Shown: one piece after another, positions 35,305-42,294 of the stretch
Layout of the letters: the number at the start of each line of letters is the position of its first letter
Numbering within the stretch: the stretch's first letter is position 1
NCBI RefSeq assembly: GCF_039851975.1
Contig: NZ_CP156660.1
Coordinates: 4,097,035-4,161,034, forward strand
Reading direction: 5' to 3'
DNA: 64,000 nt
Source of the DNA: Desulfoscipio sp. XC116
GTDB lineage: Bacteria > Bacillota > Desulfotomaculia > Desulfotomaculales > Desulfallaceae
Notes under the pieces: generated by a model
What the model was told of the DNA's origin: nothing
Database searches by the model: none
What the model saw: only the letters and a program-made list of their open reading frames with translations
Made by a program: the position numbers and the translations under genes

Positions 35305-36429
35305 TTAACTTACAAAGGCTAACCATGGCTTTTCAAAGTTTATCTTACTTAAACCATAGTTAATTTTAATATCCAGCAGGGCACTCTCAGCTTGGGCAAC
35401 GGCCAATTGGCTGTTAACAACATCGTCTTTGGTTATCATACCGTTGTCATATAAAGCTTGGGCGTTTTTTTGATTCAGCTCGGCTGCGGTTAGTGCTTCC
35501 TGAGCCGATACATATGAAGCTTCAAGGGTTTTCAAGGTTTCGTTCAATTCATTCATTTTGTTGCGCGTCTCAACCCGGGCTTCATCGTAAGTTAAACTGG
35601 CCTTATCGATATCGATTTTACCGGCTTCCTCAGGCTGAGTGGATGTCCAGGTGTATTTCTGCAGCTCATAGCCTTCCTTTTTGCTCCATAAATATGGGTT
35701 CTGAGTAGGGTTCATGGCTTTTATTATCGCTGCATCGAGCGATGGTATCTCCATTTTTTCAAACTCTATCGATGTTGCCAATTGAGGTCTGAAATTATTA
35801 TCTTTGCCCATCATTTTATTCAATGTCCGGTAAGCGTTTTCCAAGTTGGATTGGGCGGATTCCAGCGTACTTTTAGCGCCTTCAAGTTCCGCATTTTTAG
35901 CTTGTATCGTTGTTTCAGTGGCCATGCCGACTTGCTTTTGCATCTTAGCTACTTTATAACCACGCTCGGCTACTTCCAATGCTAACTTAGCCGTTTCTAT
36001 ATCGTTTATCTTTTTCAGAATATCGTAATAACCTTGTGTAACCTGCATACGTATGGCATCCTGAGTTATTTCAAAAGATTTCTTTTGAATATGCGCGGCA
36101 CGGTCTGCGCTTAAGGCTTGAAAGAGCGAGTTGTCATCCATACCGGGTGCGGTCATGTACGCTTGTTGCGTATCTACCCATGTTTTGCTCATCATGTAAC
36201 CGTGGTTATCCCAAGCATTGTCACGGACCTCTTCAGCACGATCGACATCAAGTTCCGCCTGCTGAATGTTATAACTGTTCTTAAGCGCGTTATTTATCGC
36301 TTCTTCCAAGGAAAGCTCCACATAATCCTGGCCTGGCAGGTTCTGTTCTTCTTCCGAGGCAAATGATACAAAGGCAAAACCAAAAGTCATGGCTAATGTT
36401 ATCAGTAGGGTAACTACAACCCGCCGCAA
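35305..36429 (-). CDS. TolC-family outer-channel-like protein
   Basis: A secreted, coiled-coil-rich protein of about 374 residues. Signal peptide RRVVVTLLITLAMTFGFAFVSFA, then LSLEEAINNALKNSYNIQQAELDVDRAEE, the typical TolC/OEP opening, repeated near 300-360 (ALTAAELNQKNAQALYDNGMI). In Gram-negatives TolC is the exit duct for RND pumps; here it may pair with the AcrAB-like proteins at 22271-26579. Its length is short against E. coli TolC. Start: AAAGGAG is 9 nt from TTG 36429 and too close to ATG 36435, so TTG is chosen. A strong sigma-A promoter is just upstream. Part of it (36096-36196) has a diverged copy at 33355. Confidence 0.85.
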   Translation of the reverse strand: MRRVVVTLLITLAMTFGFAFVSFASEEEQNLPGQDYVELSLEEAINNALKNSYNIQQAELDVDRAEEVRDNAWDNHGYMMSKTWVDTQQAYMTAPGMDDNSLFQALSADRAAHIQKKSFEITQDAIRMQVTQGYYDILKKINDIETAKLALEVAERGYKVAKMQKQVGMATETTIQAKNAELEGAKSTLESAQSNLENAYRTLNKMMGKDNNFRPQLATSIEFEKMEIPSLDAAIIKAMNPTQNPYLWSKKEGYELQKYTWTSTQPEEAGKIDIDKASLTYDEARVETRNKMNELNETLKTLEASYVSAQEALTAAELNQKNAQALYDNGMITKDDVVNSQLAVAQAESALLDIKINYGLSKINFEKPWLAFVS

Positions 36430-36470
36430 TGTCATCAACTCCTTTAATCAATAAATTATTTACCTATTTA

Positions 36471-36499
36471 AGTATAATGGTACATACCTGGTTAGTCAA
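36471..36499 (-). promoter_or_regulatory. Sigma-A promoter of tolC
   Basis: TTGACT (36494-36499), exactly 17 bp, TATACT (36471-36476). The spacer contains the palindrome GGTATGTACC, a possible operator. The transcription start would be about 30 nt upstream of the chosen TTG start codon. Confidence 0.8.
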
Positions 36500-36628
36500 G
36501 CCAACGTTATTGCAAACACCGCTGATTCACTGCCGGCCCGCCCCAAGAACCAGCTGTTAATGATTTAAGGGCCCTCAACCGCAGCACCCATAAAAAAATC
36601 TTTGCTCATGGGTAAGACTTTTACACCG

Positions 36629-36703
36629 TATGAAATTGGAGTACATGAAGTATTAACTCATATTGATACCATTCTTAAAAGCTAATTAAGTTTGGCGCCC
36701 GGC
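36629..36703 (+). pseudogene. Remnant of a tumE 3' end
   Basis: 75 bp match the end of the tumE gene and its downstream flank (33284-33358) with 4 mismatches, including the stop codon and the GGCGCCCGGC after it. The rest of the gene is gone. It lies between the tolC promoter and the S-layer gene terminator and complements the tolC fragment found after the intact tumE. Confidence 0.85.
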
Positions 36704-36712
36704 GCCAAAAAG

Positions 36713-36741
36713 AGAAGCCCGGATATGCAATCCGGGCTTCT
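36713..36741 (-). terminator. Terminator of the 733-aa surface-protein gene
   Basis: AGAAGCCCGGA / TCCGGGCTTCT, an 11-bp perfect stem with a 7-nt loop, 18 bp beyond the stop codon, followed on the minus strand by TCTCTTTTT. A strong terminator, as expected for a highly expressed gene. Confidence 0.88.
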
Positions 36742-36759
36742 TAATACTTGCCTTGCTAT

Positions 36760-38961
36760 TTACTTATTGAAATTAAATGTTGCAGTCTTGGTGGCGTCAT
36801 CCCATTCGAGTTCGCCGCCAAAGGCCATTTGAATGCCGCGCAGGGAAGCGTAGGTGTAATTGTCAATGATCTTGCCGCCCTGGTCTACAGCAATCTTGGT
36901 GCCATTGATGTAGACAGCATTTTCGCCCATCGGGAATGCAACAACTTTGCCGTTCTGTACGAAGTATGCAGTCTTGGTAGCTTCGTCCCAGCTCTTTTGC
37001 AGGCCGAGCACGTCGCACAGAGTGTTTACTTGTACCAGAGTGCGGCCGTTGATCACTGCCACGCCTTCGTCACCAACCTTGAAGGTGGCGGTTACCAGAT
37101 CGTCGCTACCGCAAGTAGCGTTGGCTACAGTGGCGATAACGCCGGTGTCGTCATAATCATCAATCTTGTCGGAAATGCTAGTAGGAACTTTATAAGTATT
37201 ATCATCACTTTCGTTAATAAGAACATCCGGGTCAATAATGTAAGCTTTTACTTCTACATCGCCGTTCAAAGCAAGTCTTCCGGTATCATAGTTGATGTTG
37301 GTAATCTTGAATTCGCTGGGATCGGAGCTTTCATCGGTTACTTCCAGCGCAATCATGCTGTCGTCGATAACGGTGATGTCGCCGTCAAAGTTGCCGCTTA
37401 CTACATCCAGCTTGGGCTTGCCGTTCAGCTCAATACCGGAAGGAATCTCGAACACAAGCACGCTGCCCTCTTGCAGAGCGCCGTCAGCAGCCTCGTTGAC
37501 AGTGATGTCGCCGGCCGCCTGGTTAAGGGCTTCGGTCATAATCGGATTTTTATCGGCTTTCAAGGTGAAGGGGGCAGCTGCCACGCCGATGGTAGCTTCA
37601 TCAAGGTCGCCGTAGTCACCACTGATAGTTAAAGTGATGTCGCCGGGTTCAGTATCGTTATCCAACTGAATATAGAAATTATCCACGGTGAAGTCGCTGC
37701 CAGCTTTGTCATTAAAACTTACATAGAAAGCTTTTTCACTGTCATATAACTCAATTTCGCAATTATTATTGTCAATATTGAGTTCATCCGTCTTAACAAA
37801 CTTACCTTTGTTAAGTTCAAAGGTCATCATATCGCCGTCTTTGAAGTCGTTGCCATCTTCGGTTTCAATCTTCATTGAAACATCTAATTCAGTTATCTGG
37901 CCACTGTAGGCAACAGTGTCATTGTCTTCCAGCTTGTCAATTTTCGCTTTGGCATCGCCAACGGTCGCCACCGTCACAGTAGTCTTACTGATGGTGTTAG
38001 TGCTATGCCCATCTTTGTCTTCGCTGCTTACGCGAATTTTCACGTCGCCGGTTACCTTAGGATCTACTTTAAAATACGGAGTAAATACAATATCCCCGGG
38101 GAAGATACTGGATTTTTCGTTAACCTTTAACGTGACTTGCTCGTGGTCATCGTCGTAATCAAGGTCATTCACGCCACTTTTGAAACTTACAGCTTGAATA
38201 CTATCTTTATCTTTAATTGTGCTTTCATCAAAAGTCACGCCACTGGTTAAGATATCATAGACTACATACTCTTGTTCCTTATTATTTAGTGATCCGGGCT
38301 TAGTTTCATAAACCTTGATTTCTGCGCCTTTCTTACCACTGCCTTTGCTGACGATTTTAGGAGACTTGGCAGATACCATAACATCTTCGGAACCTGCTAC
38401 TTTAGCAATGGTTACGTCATCGGATTCGGTCCAAGCAATCGAGTCACCTTTAAGACCCCAAACCTCAATGGTTGCATCTACATTACCGGTAAAGTCAGAA
38501 TCAATGTCTAGGGGCATAAGTTGATCTTCAAAATTGAAATTAACGCTAAAATTCTTCCAAGCAGTGTCACTTATATATTCTCCTTTTAAAGTTATACTTG
38601 AAGAATTAGCCTTAACAAAGTAATTACCGCTACCCAATGGCTTTAATCCACTTGTATTTACTTCTGCAAATTTATTTGCAGCAACATTCTCTGCCTTAGG
38701 CGTCTTACTGAATTCAACGCCATCGGGCAATGTTAATTTGGCCTGTATATAGGTAACACCAGCCACAGAAAAGTCGCCATCATATTCTACGGTGGCTGTA
38801 CCTGCATCTACGTCGTCATCAGCGGTAACATAAGTGTAAGTACTTCTGTACTTCGTATAATCATTATCCGCCGCGAAGGCTCCCATCGGGGCAATTACCG
38901 TGAATAAAAATACCAGAGCAATTGCCAATGAAACTGTTCTCTTTGTTTTAGGTTTCAACAA
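36760..38961 (-). CDS. S-layer-like surface protein with C-terminal copper-amine-oxidase-type (stalk) domain
   Basis: A 733-aa secreted protein. Signal peptide LKPKTKRTVSLAIALVFLFTVIAPMGAFA, then about 580 acidic residues of beta-sandwich-like modules (VTLKVNEKSSIFPGDIVFTP, FTLKADKNPIMTEALN). The last ~110 residues form a copper-amine-oxidase N-terminal-like domain (INGRTLVQVNTLCDVLGLQKSW, VYINGTKIAVDQ), common at the ends of Desulfotomaculum surface proteins. No SLH domain. TTG start (a second TTG follows) with GGAGGG at 9 nt. It has its own terminator, a ~350-nt leader and an ECF-type promoter shared head-to-head with the sigma operon, so it is likely abundant and stress-regulated. A major S-layer role is inference. 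Confidence 0.8.
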   Translation of the reverse strand: MLKPKTKRTVSLAIALVFLFTVIAPMGAFAADNDYTKYRSTYTYVTADDDVDAGTATVEYDGDFSVAGVTYIQAKLTLPDGVEFSKTPKAENVAANKFAEVNTSGLKPLGSGNYFVKANSSSITLKGEYISDTAWKNFSVNFNFEDQLMPLDIDSDFTGNVDATIEVWGLKGDSIAWTESDDVTIAKVAGSEDVMVSAKSPKIVSKGSGKKGAEIKVYETKPGSLNNKEQEYVVYDILTSGVTFDESTIKDKDSIQAVSFKSGVNDLDYDDDHEQVTLKVNEKSSIFPGDIVFTPYFKVDPKVTGDVKIRVSSEDKDGHSTNTISKTTVTVATVGDAKAKIDKLEDNDTVAYSGQITELDVSMKIETEDGNDFKDGDMMTFELNKGKFVKTDELNIDNNNCEIELYDSEKAFYVSFNDKAGSDFTVDNFYIQLDNDTEPGDITLTISGDYGDLDEATIGVAAAPFTLKADKNPIMTEALNQAAGDITVNEAADGALQEGSVLVFEIPSGIELNGKPKLDVVSGNFDGDITVIDDSMIALEVTDESSDPSEFKITNINYDTGRLALNGDVEVKAYIIDPDVLINESDDNTYKVPTSISDKIDDYDDTGVIATVANATCGSDDLVTATFKVGDEGVAVINGRTLVQVNTLCDVLGLQKSWDEATKTAYFVQNGKVVAFPMGENAVYINGTKIAVDQGGKIIDNYTYASLRGIQMAFGGELEWDDATKTATFNFNK

Positions 38962-39313
38962 AACCGTTTCCCTCCTTGAATTGTGTTTCTTTTTTTGGGC
39001 ACGTGCCAGTTAATAGTTTAATCAACCGGCTACTCAATATGATGTTGCACATCCCTCCCTTGGTTGGTTCAAAGATTTGCCATGGGTGCCGTTCGCGCTG
39101 ATTGCGGCGGCACTTTTCTTACCCTGTTATCTGGCGGGGAGCCGGAGCCCGTTAACTTTCGGACTTCTCCCCATTTGCGGGTAAGACCGACAGGGAATGC
39201 ATATTCTACATTCTCCGCCAGTTTTCCTGCTTGCTGAGCAAAATTATGCAGTTGTGCATCGGCAAGGTTATGCAGTTTATGTTTTACTAATTTGGCTGCC
39301 CTGTCCTTGCCAT
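38962..39313 (-). promoter_or_regulatory. Long structured 5' leader of the surface-protein mRNA
   Basis: The predicted start site near 39313 leaves about 350 nt before the TTG. On the minus strand it can fold: CTGGCGG/CCGCCAG, CCCTGT/ACAGGG, GGGGAG/CTCCCC enclosing GTCCG/CGGGC, and GTGCCG/CGGCAC. The first two pairs interleave and would form a pseudoknot. I do not recognise a known riboswitch. One frame stays open for about 81 codons but has no ATG, GTG or TTG before its first 50 codons. Long leaders stabilise mRNAs of other S-layer genes. Confidence 0.45.
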
Positions 39314-39321
39314 CTGATTAG

Positions 39322-39350
39322 TTAGACACGGTGCTTTCGAAAAAAGTTCC
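39322..39350 (-). promoter_or_regulatory. ECF-type promoter towards the surface-protein gene
   Basis: GGAACTTT (39343-39350), a 15-bp spacer, GTCTAA (39322-39327). GGAAC / GTC boxes are typical of ECF sigma factors. Boxes and spacing are identical to the plus-strand site at 39471-39499 that precedes the sigma-factor gene. Confidence 0.75.
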
Positions 39351-39470
39351 GCAAATCCATATTTTTTTTAGAGGCTAATTTTTAACCATTTGAAACATGG
39401 GGCGTTTTAAAGTAGAATTGATGAAGAAAAAGATTCCCCCGAATATTTTTAGAAAATTTCACTCCCAACC

Positions 39471-39499
39471 GGAACTTTACGGCAATTTTTGTTGTCTAA
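39471..39499 (+). promoter_or_regulatory. ECF-type autoregulatory promoter of the sigma/anti-sigma operon
   Basis: GGAACTTT (39471-39478), a 15-bp spacer, GTCTAA (39494-39499), about 40 bp before the sigma-factor start codon. It matches the divergent site at 39322-39350 in both boxes and spacing, while the spacers differ in sequence. Confidence 0.78.
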
Positions 39500-39538
39500 A
39501 AGGTAACCGGAGCGGAGAGTCGGAAGGAATGTCTCCCC

Positions 39539-40141
39539 TTGGACGAAGCCGTTAAACTACTGGTTGACAAATCAAAACAGGGCCACAACGAGGCGTTCGA
39601 ACAGCTTATTAAAATATACCAGAACAAGGTTTACGCACTTTGTTATCAACTGACCAACAATCAATCCGACGCCCAGGATCTTGCTCAGGAGGCTTTTGTA
39701 AAAGCATACAGATCACTATCCGGTTTTCGCAGCGAAGCAGATTTCGGAACCTGGATACACCGGATAACCGTTAATCTCTGGATAAATACCAAACGGCGCC
39801 AAAGGCCGGAAGTTTCTCTGGATGCCACTTTAACCACCGACAAGGGCGAAATGACTTTTGATGTTCCGTCAGATGAGGAAACACCTGAAGAAACTCTGGA
39901 ACGCAAAGAGTTTAATTCGCTGGTAAAAATGGCTCTCAATGATTTATCCGAGGAACACAGGACTGTTTTATTATTGAGGGAAATGCAGGGTTACAATTAC
40001 GATGAAATTGCGCAAATAACGAACTGCTCGCTAGGCACGGTTAAATCCAGGATAAACAGGGCGCGTTTAAATCTTAAGCAAAAAATTCTACAGCAAGCCC
40101 GGGCCCGTGATATAAAGTTGCCTTATGGAAACAAGCATTGA
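39539..40141 (+). CDS. ECF-family RNA polymerase sigma factor (SigW-like)
   Basis: A 200-aa ECF sigma factor. Region 2 spans about 10-80 (YALCYQLTNNQSDAQDLAQEAFVKAYRSL, then FGTWIHRITVNLW), and region 4 about 128-185 (LNDLSEEHRTVLLLREMQGYNYDEIA, GTVKSRINRAR). It directs RNA polymerase to GGAAC/GTC-type promoters. Start is TTG 39539 with GGAAGGAA about 10 nt before; the nearby ATG at 39529 is out of frame. The zinc-finger anti-sigma gene follows 20 bp downstream, so release by envelope stress is the expected control. The same promoter type upstream predicts autoregulation. Confidence 0.93.
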   Translation: MDEAVKLLVDKSKQGHNEAFEQLIKIYQNKVYALCYQLTNNQSDAQDLAQEAFVKAYRSLSGFRSEADFGTWIHRITVNLWINTKRRQRPEVSLDATLTTDKGEMTFDVPSDEETPEETLERKEFNSLVKMALNDLSEEHRTVLLLREMQGYNYDEIAQITNCSLGTVKSRINRARLNLKQKILQQARARDIKLPYGNKH

Positions 40142-40161
40142 CCTTATGGCGGTGATATATT

Positions 40162-41316
40162 ATGAAATGCAACAATTACATGCATGACTTAATTTCTGCC
40201 TGGCTGGACGGCGAGTTGGATCGCGGCGAGGCCGAGAAGGTGGAGAAGCATCTGGGCGAGTGCGCCGCCTGCCGGGAGCATCTGGCGATTTTGCGGGAAA
40301 TCCAAACCGAACTGCGCGCTTGCGCGATGGAAATGTCCGCGCCCGAAGGGCTGTCTGCCGCGGTTATGGCACGTATTGCCGAACCGGAAGCGGGATTGCC
40401 GCGCTCCGCTCGCAATGACAATAATGAGGGATCGACGCGCTTCGCTGCCGGCAATGACGGTAAGGGCGGCTTGTGGCGATGGAGAAGTGTTGCGGCCAGC
40501 TGGAAACGCGGTATTGCCGCGGCGGCTGCCACTATTCTGGTTGCCGGTGCAAGCTATGCCATGGTCACACAAGCAAATCTGGTTACCAGGGTACAGATGG
40601 CTGATAATAACAAAGTTCAGCTGGAGGAAATTAATTCAGATAATAATGGTACTAAAATAGCGGCAAATAATCACGGAGACAACCTCGGACAAATACCGGA
40701 GACCAATAATGGCGCTACCGGCGGCACGGATAATAATAAGGGCAACTCCGATACCCCAAACAATCAGGGCGAAAATGATGTTAAAAATACTCCGTCTGAA
40801 ACAACCGTGAATAACACTCCACAAACACCCAAACCACCGGCTGATATCCGGCAAACCCCGGAGATGGTCGCTTTGCTTAGCGTTGATAAGGAACGGATTA
40901 TCAGAAGCACCCTGATCAAGGCCAGGGTTGAGGAGCCCGATACAGCGCGGGAACGGGTAAACTCACTGGCAGAGAAGTATAAAGCAAGCATCAGGCAAAC
41001 GGGGTCGCAGAATACCGCCGAGGGATCTCTCACAGGATATGAAATGACGATTGACCGGGATAAAGCCGGCAATTTGGTAAATGATCTTAAGACTGTCGGC
41101 ACTGTGATTAATAAGGATGAAAGCAGCAAGAATATCGGCGATCAATATAACAAGCAGGTGGAACAATATCAATCTCTGGCCGCTCAGCTAAAGAGCAGTG
41201 ACGATGCCGCAAAACAGGAAGAATTGACCTCAAAAATGAATGCCATTGAGCAGCAGCTGAAAACCTGGGAAAGTGACACCGGCAAGCAGACCATTGTTAT
41301 TTGGCTGGAGAATTAA
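40162..41316 (+). CDS. Membrane-anchored zinc-finger anti-sigma factor with extracellular DUF4349-like domain
   Basis: A 384-aa protein. Residues 1-70 are a ZAS anti-sigma domain (H30-x3-C34-x2-C37 with the preceding LISAWLDGEL). Residues 117-136 form one membrane helix (GIAAAAATILVAGASYAMV). About 140-235 is Asn/Thr/Pro-rich and disordered. The final 150 residues are DUF4349-like (VEEPDTARERVNSLAEKYKAS, IGDQYNKQVEQYQSLAAQLK). It would hold the upstream ECF sigma factor at the membrane and sense envelope state outside. Odd feature: residues about 78-101, between the zinc domain and the helix, are encoded by two halves of the REP-like repeat (GLPRSARNDNN, RFAAGNDG). Confidence 0.9.
   Translation: MKCNNYMHDLISAWLDGELDRGEAEKVEKHLGECAACREHLAILREIQTELRACAMEMSAPEGLSAAVMARIAEPEAGLPRSARNDNNEGSTRFAAGNDGKGGLWRWRSVAASWKRGIAAAAATILVAGASYAMVTQANLVTRVQMADNNKVQLEEINSDNNGTKIAANNHGDNLGQIPETNNGATGGTDNNKGNSDTPNNQGENDVKNTPSETTVNNTPQTPKPPADIRQTPEMVALLSVDKERIIRSTLIKARVEEPDTARERVNSLAEKYKASIRQTGSQNTAEGSLTGYEMTIDRDKAGNLVNDLKTVGTVINKDESSKNIGDQYNKQVEQYQSLAAQLKSSDDAAKQEELTSKMNAIEQQLKTWESDTGKQTIVIWLEN
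40393..40460. repeat. REP-like repeat inserted in frame in the anti-sigma gene
   Basis: GGATTGCCGCGCTCCGCTCG and CAATGACAATAATGAGGGATCG followed by CGCGCTTCGCTGCCGGCAATGACGG are two arms of the dispersed family. The reading frame passes through both without a stop and adds about 25 residues to the cytoplasmic linker. Confidence 0.75.
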
Positions 41317-41322
41317 GTGGAT

Positions 41323-41358
41323 GAGATTGCCGCGTCGCTTCGCTCCTCGCAATGACGC
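41323..41358. repeat. REP-like repeat after the anti-sigma gene
   Basis: GAGATTGCCGCGTCGCTTCG followed by CTCCTCGCAATGACGC, one complete arm of the family, begins 7 bp after the anti-sigma stop codon. Confidence 0.8.
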
Positions 41359-41425
41359 ACTCTAGGCATCCGCAGGTTTTATTCATAGTAATGACAAGGG
41401 GCGACGCGAGTGTAATAAGAAATAA

Positions 41426-41450
41426 GGAGGGAGCAAAGTTTGCTCCCTCC
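41426..41450 (+). terminator. Hairpin terminator of the sigma/anti-sigma operon
   Basis: GGAGGGAGCA / TGCTCCCTCC, a perfect 10-bp stem with 5-nt loop, about 110 bp past the anti-sigma stop. Only a weak T-run (ATTTTGT) follows. A second hairpin of 10 bp (GGCAGACAGC / GCTGTCTGCC, 41487-41513) follows and could terminate transcription from either side. Confidence 0.6.
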
Positions 41451-41486
41451 CATAGGGATATTTTGTGAACCATGGTAATTTGGCGA

Positions 41487-41513
41487 GGCAGACAGCAGAT
41501 TAAGCTGTCTGCC
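41487..41513. terminator. Second hairpin between the convergent genes
   Basis: Perfect 10-bp stem GGCAGACAGC / GCTGTCTGCC with a 7-nt loop. It lies between the plus-strand anti-sigma gene and the minus-strand frameshifted gene, 16 bp from the latter's stop. Confidence 0.55.
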
Positions 41514-41528
41514 TTTGCCGTTGTTCAG

Positions 41529-41710
41529 CTAGGTTCTCGGTTCCTTCGGCGAAAGCACCGATAAGCCTTTATTCTTTGGTCCATCGGCAATACCTATTAA
41601 TTCGTCTAAAGCCCTTGTTTTCTTAGGTTCTAATCCTAAACGTTTAAATAGTTCTTTTTTTGTTTAAAAGGTAAACGCTTTATTTCTTCATACAGCTTGT
41701 CGATAGCCAT
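41529..41710 (-). CDS. 60-aa gene in two frames joined by an A AAA AAG slippery heptamer (or frameshift pseudogene)
   Basis: ATG 41710 has a good GAGGTGAT site 7 nt upstream. The zero frame reads MAIDKLYEEIKRLPFKQKK and stops after 24 codons at 41636. At 41654-41660, in the zero frame, lies A AAA AAG, the dnaX-type slippery heptamer. A -1 shift there continues ELFKRLGLEPKKTRALDELI to a stop at 41529-41531, giving about 60 residues. A weak hairpin (TTTAGG / CCTAAG) follows about 13 nt later. The product resembles small basic antitoxin-like proteins, but I cannot name a family. Either programmed frameshifting or transcript slippage restores it, or it is a recent pseudogene. Confidence 0.55.
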
Positions 41711-41786
41711 TTATATCACCTCATTATTTAAATTGCGGACGACAATCGGTAATAAATGATAATGTCATCTTTACTTTTACAGATAA

Positions 41787-42221
41787 TCACTTTGCTTTAC
41801 GCCTATTAGCTTTAGTTTTGTCCAGTATAGAAATCTGTATATCATGGCTTTCGATTTTATCTTCAATGCGGTTAAGTTGCTCGGTATGACGGTCAAGTAT
41901 TTCGGTATTTTGCCTATGGCCAGCTATGAGGGCGCCGAGCTGGGTACCATGATCTTGCTCAATACGGATAACAGTGGACTTTACTTTCTGTACATCGGTT
42001 TTGATGGCTATGACTTCTGTTGCCAGTATTTCCTGGGATTTTTCAAGCTTGTCCATGCGGGTTACCAGGTGGGTCTGACCTTCTTCCAGCTTGTCCATGC
42101 GGGTTACCAGGCGGGTCTGGCCTTCTTTTAGGGATTGCAGTTCACCTGTAATGGTTTCAAAGCGCTTGTCCATGGCTTGGAATTGCTGGAGTACCAGCTC
42201 TTGAAATTTATCGTTGTCCAT
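41787..42221 (-). CDS. Coiled-coil protein of unknown function
   Basis: A 144-aa soluble protein that is almost entirely heptad-like. Residues about 32-62 contain two copies of a 14-residue repeat (EGQTRLVTRMDKLE / EGQTHLVTRMDKLE) encoded by a 42-bp DNA repeat, so length can vary by repeat slippage. Similar small coiled-coil proteins are common in Peptococcaceae, without known function. It has GGAGAATCAAT before its start. The frameshifted 60-aa gene lies 76 bp downstream on the same strand. Confidence 0.75.
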   Translation of the reverse strand: MDNDKFQELVLQQFQAMDKRFETITGELQSLKEGQTRLVTRMDKLEEGQTHLVTRMDKLEKSQEILATEVIAIKTDVQKVKSTVIRIEQDHGTQLGALIAGHRQNTEILDRHTEQLNRIEDKIESHDIQISILDKTKANRRKAK

Positions 42222-42294
42222 ATTGATTCTCCTTTCGATATGGAATAGGAGGTACTTTCTTAGCTTAAATTATATCACATCTATTGCCATAGCG

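Noticed and set aside
36748-37632. 294-codon frame on the plus strand
   Set aside because: It is the antisense shadow of the surface-protein gene, whose own frame has signal peptide, domains, promoter and terminator.
39088-39240. Small plus-strand gene encoding a hydrophobic peptide in the surface-protein leader region
   Set aside because: The frame exists (about 47 codons, hydrophobic) but has no start codon with a ribosome site; the GC-rich pairing of the region explains open frames on both strands.
42040-42130. Possible minisatellite or CRISPR in the coiled-coil gene
   Set aside because: The 42-bp repeats are in frame and encode a 14-residue heptad-like repeat, so they are part of the protein.
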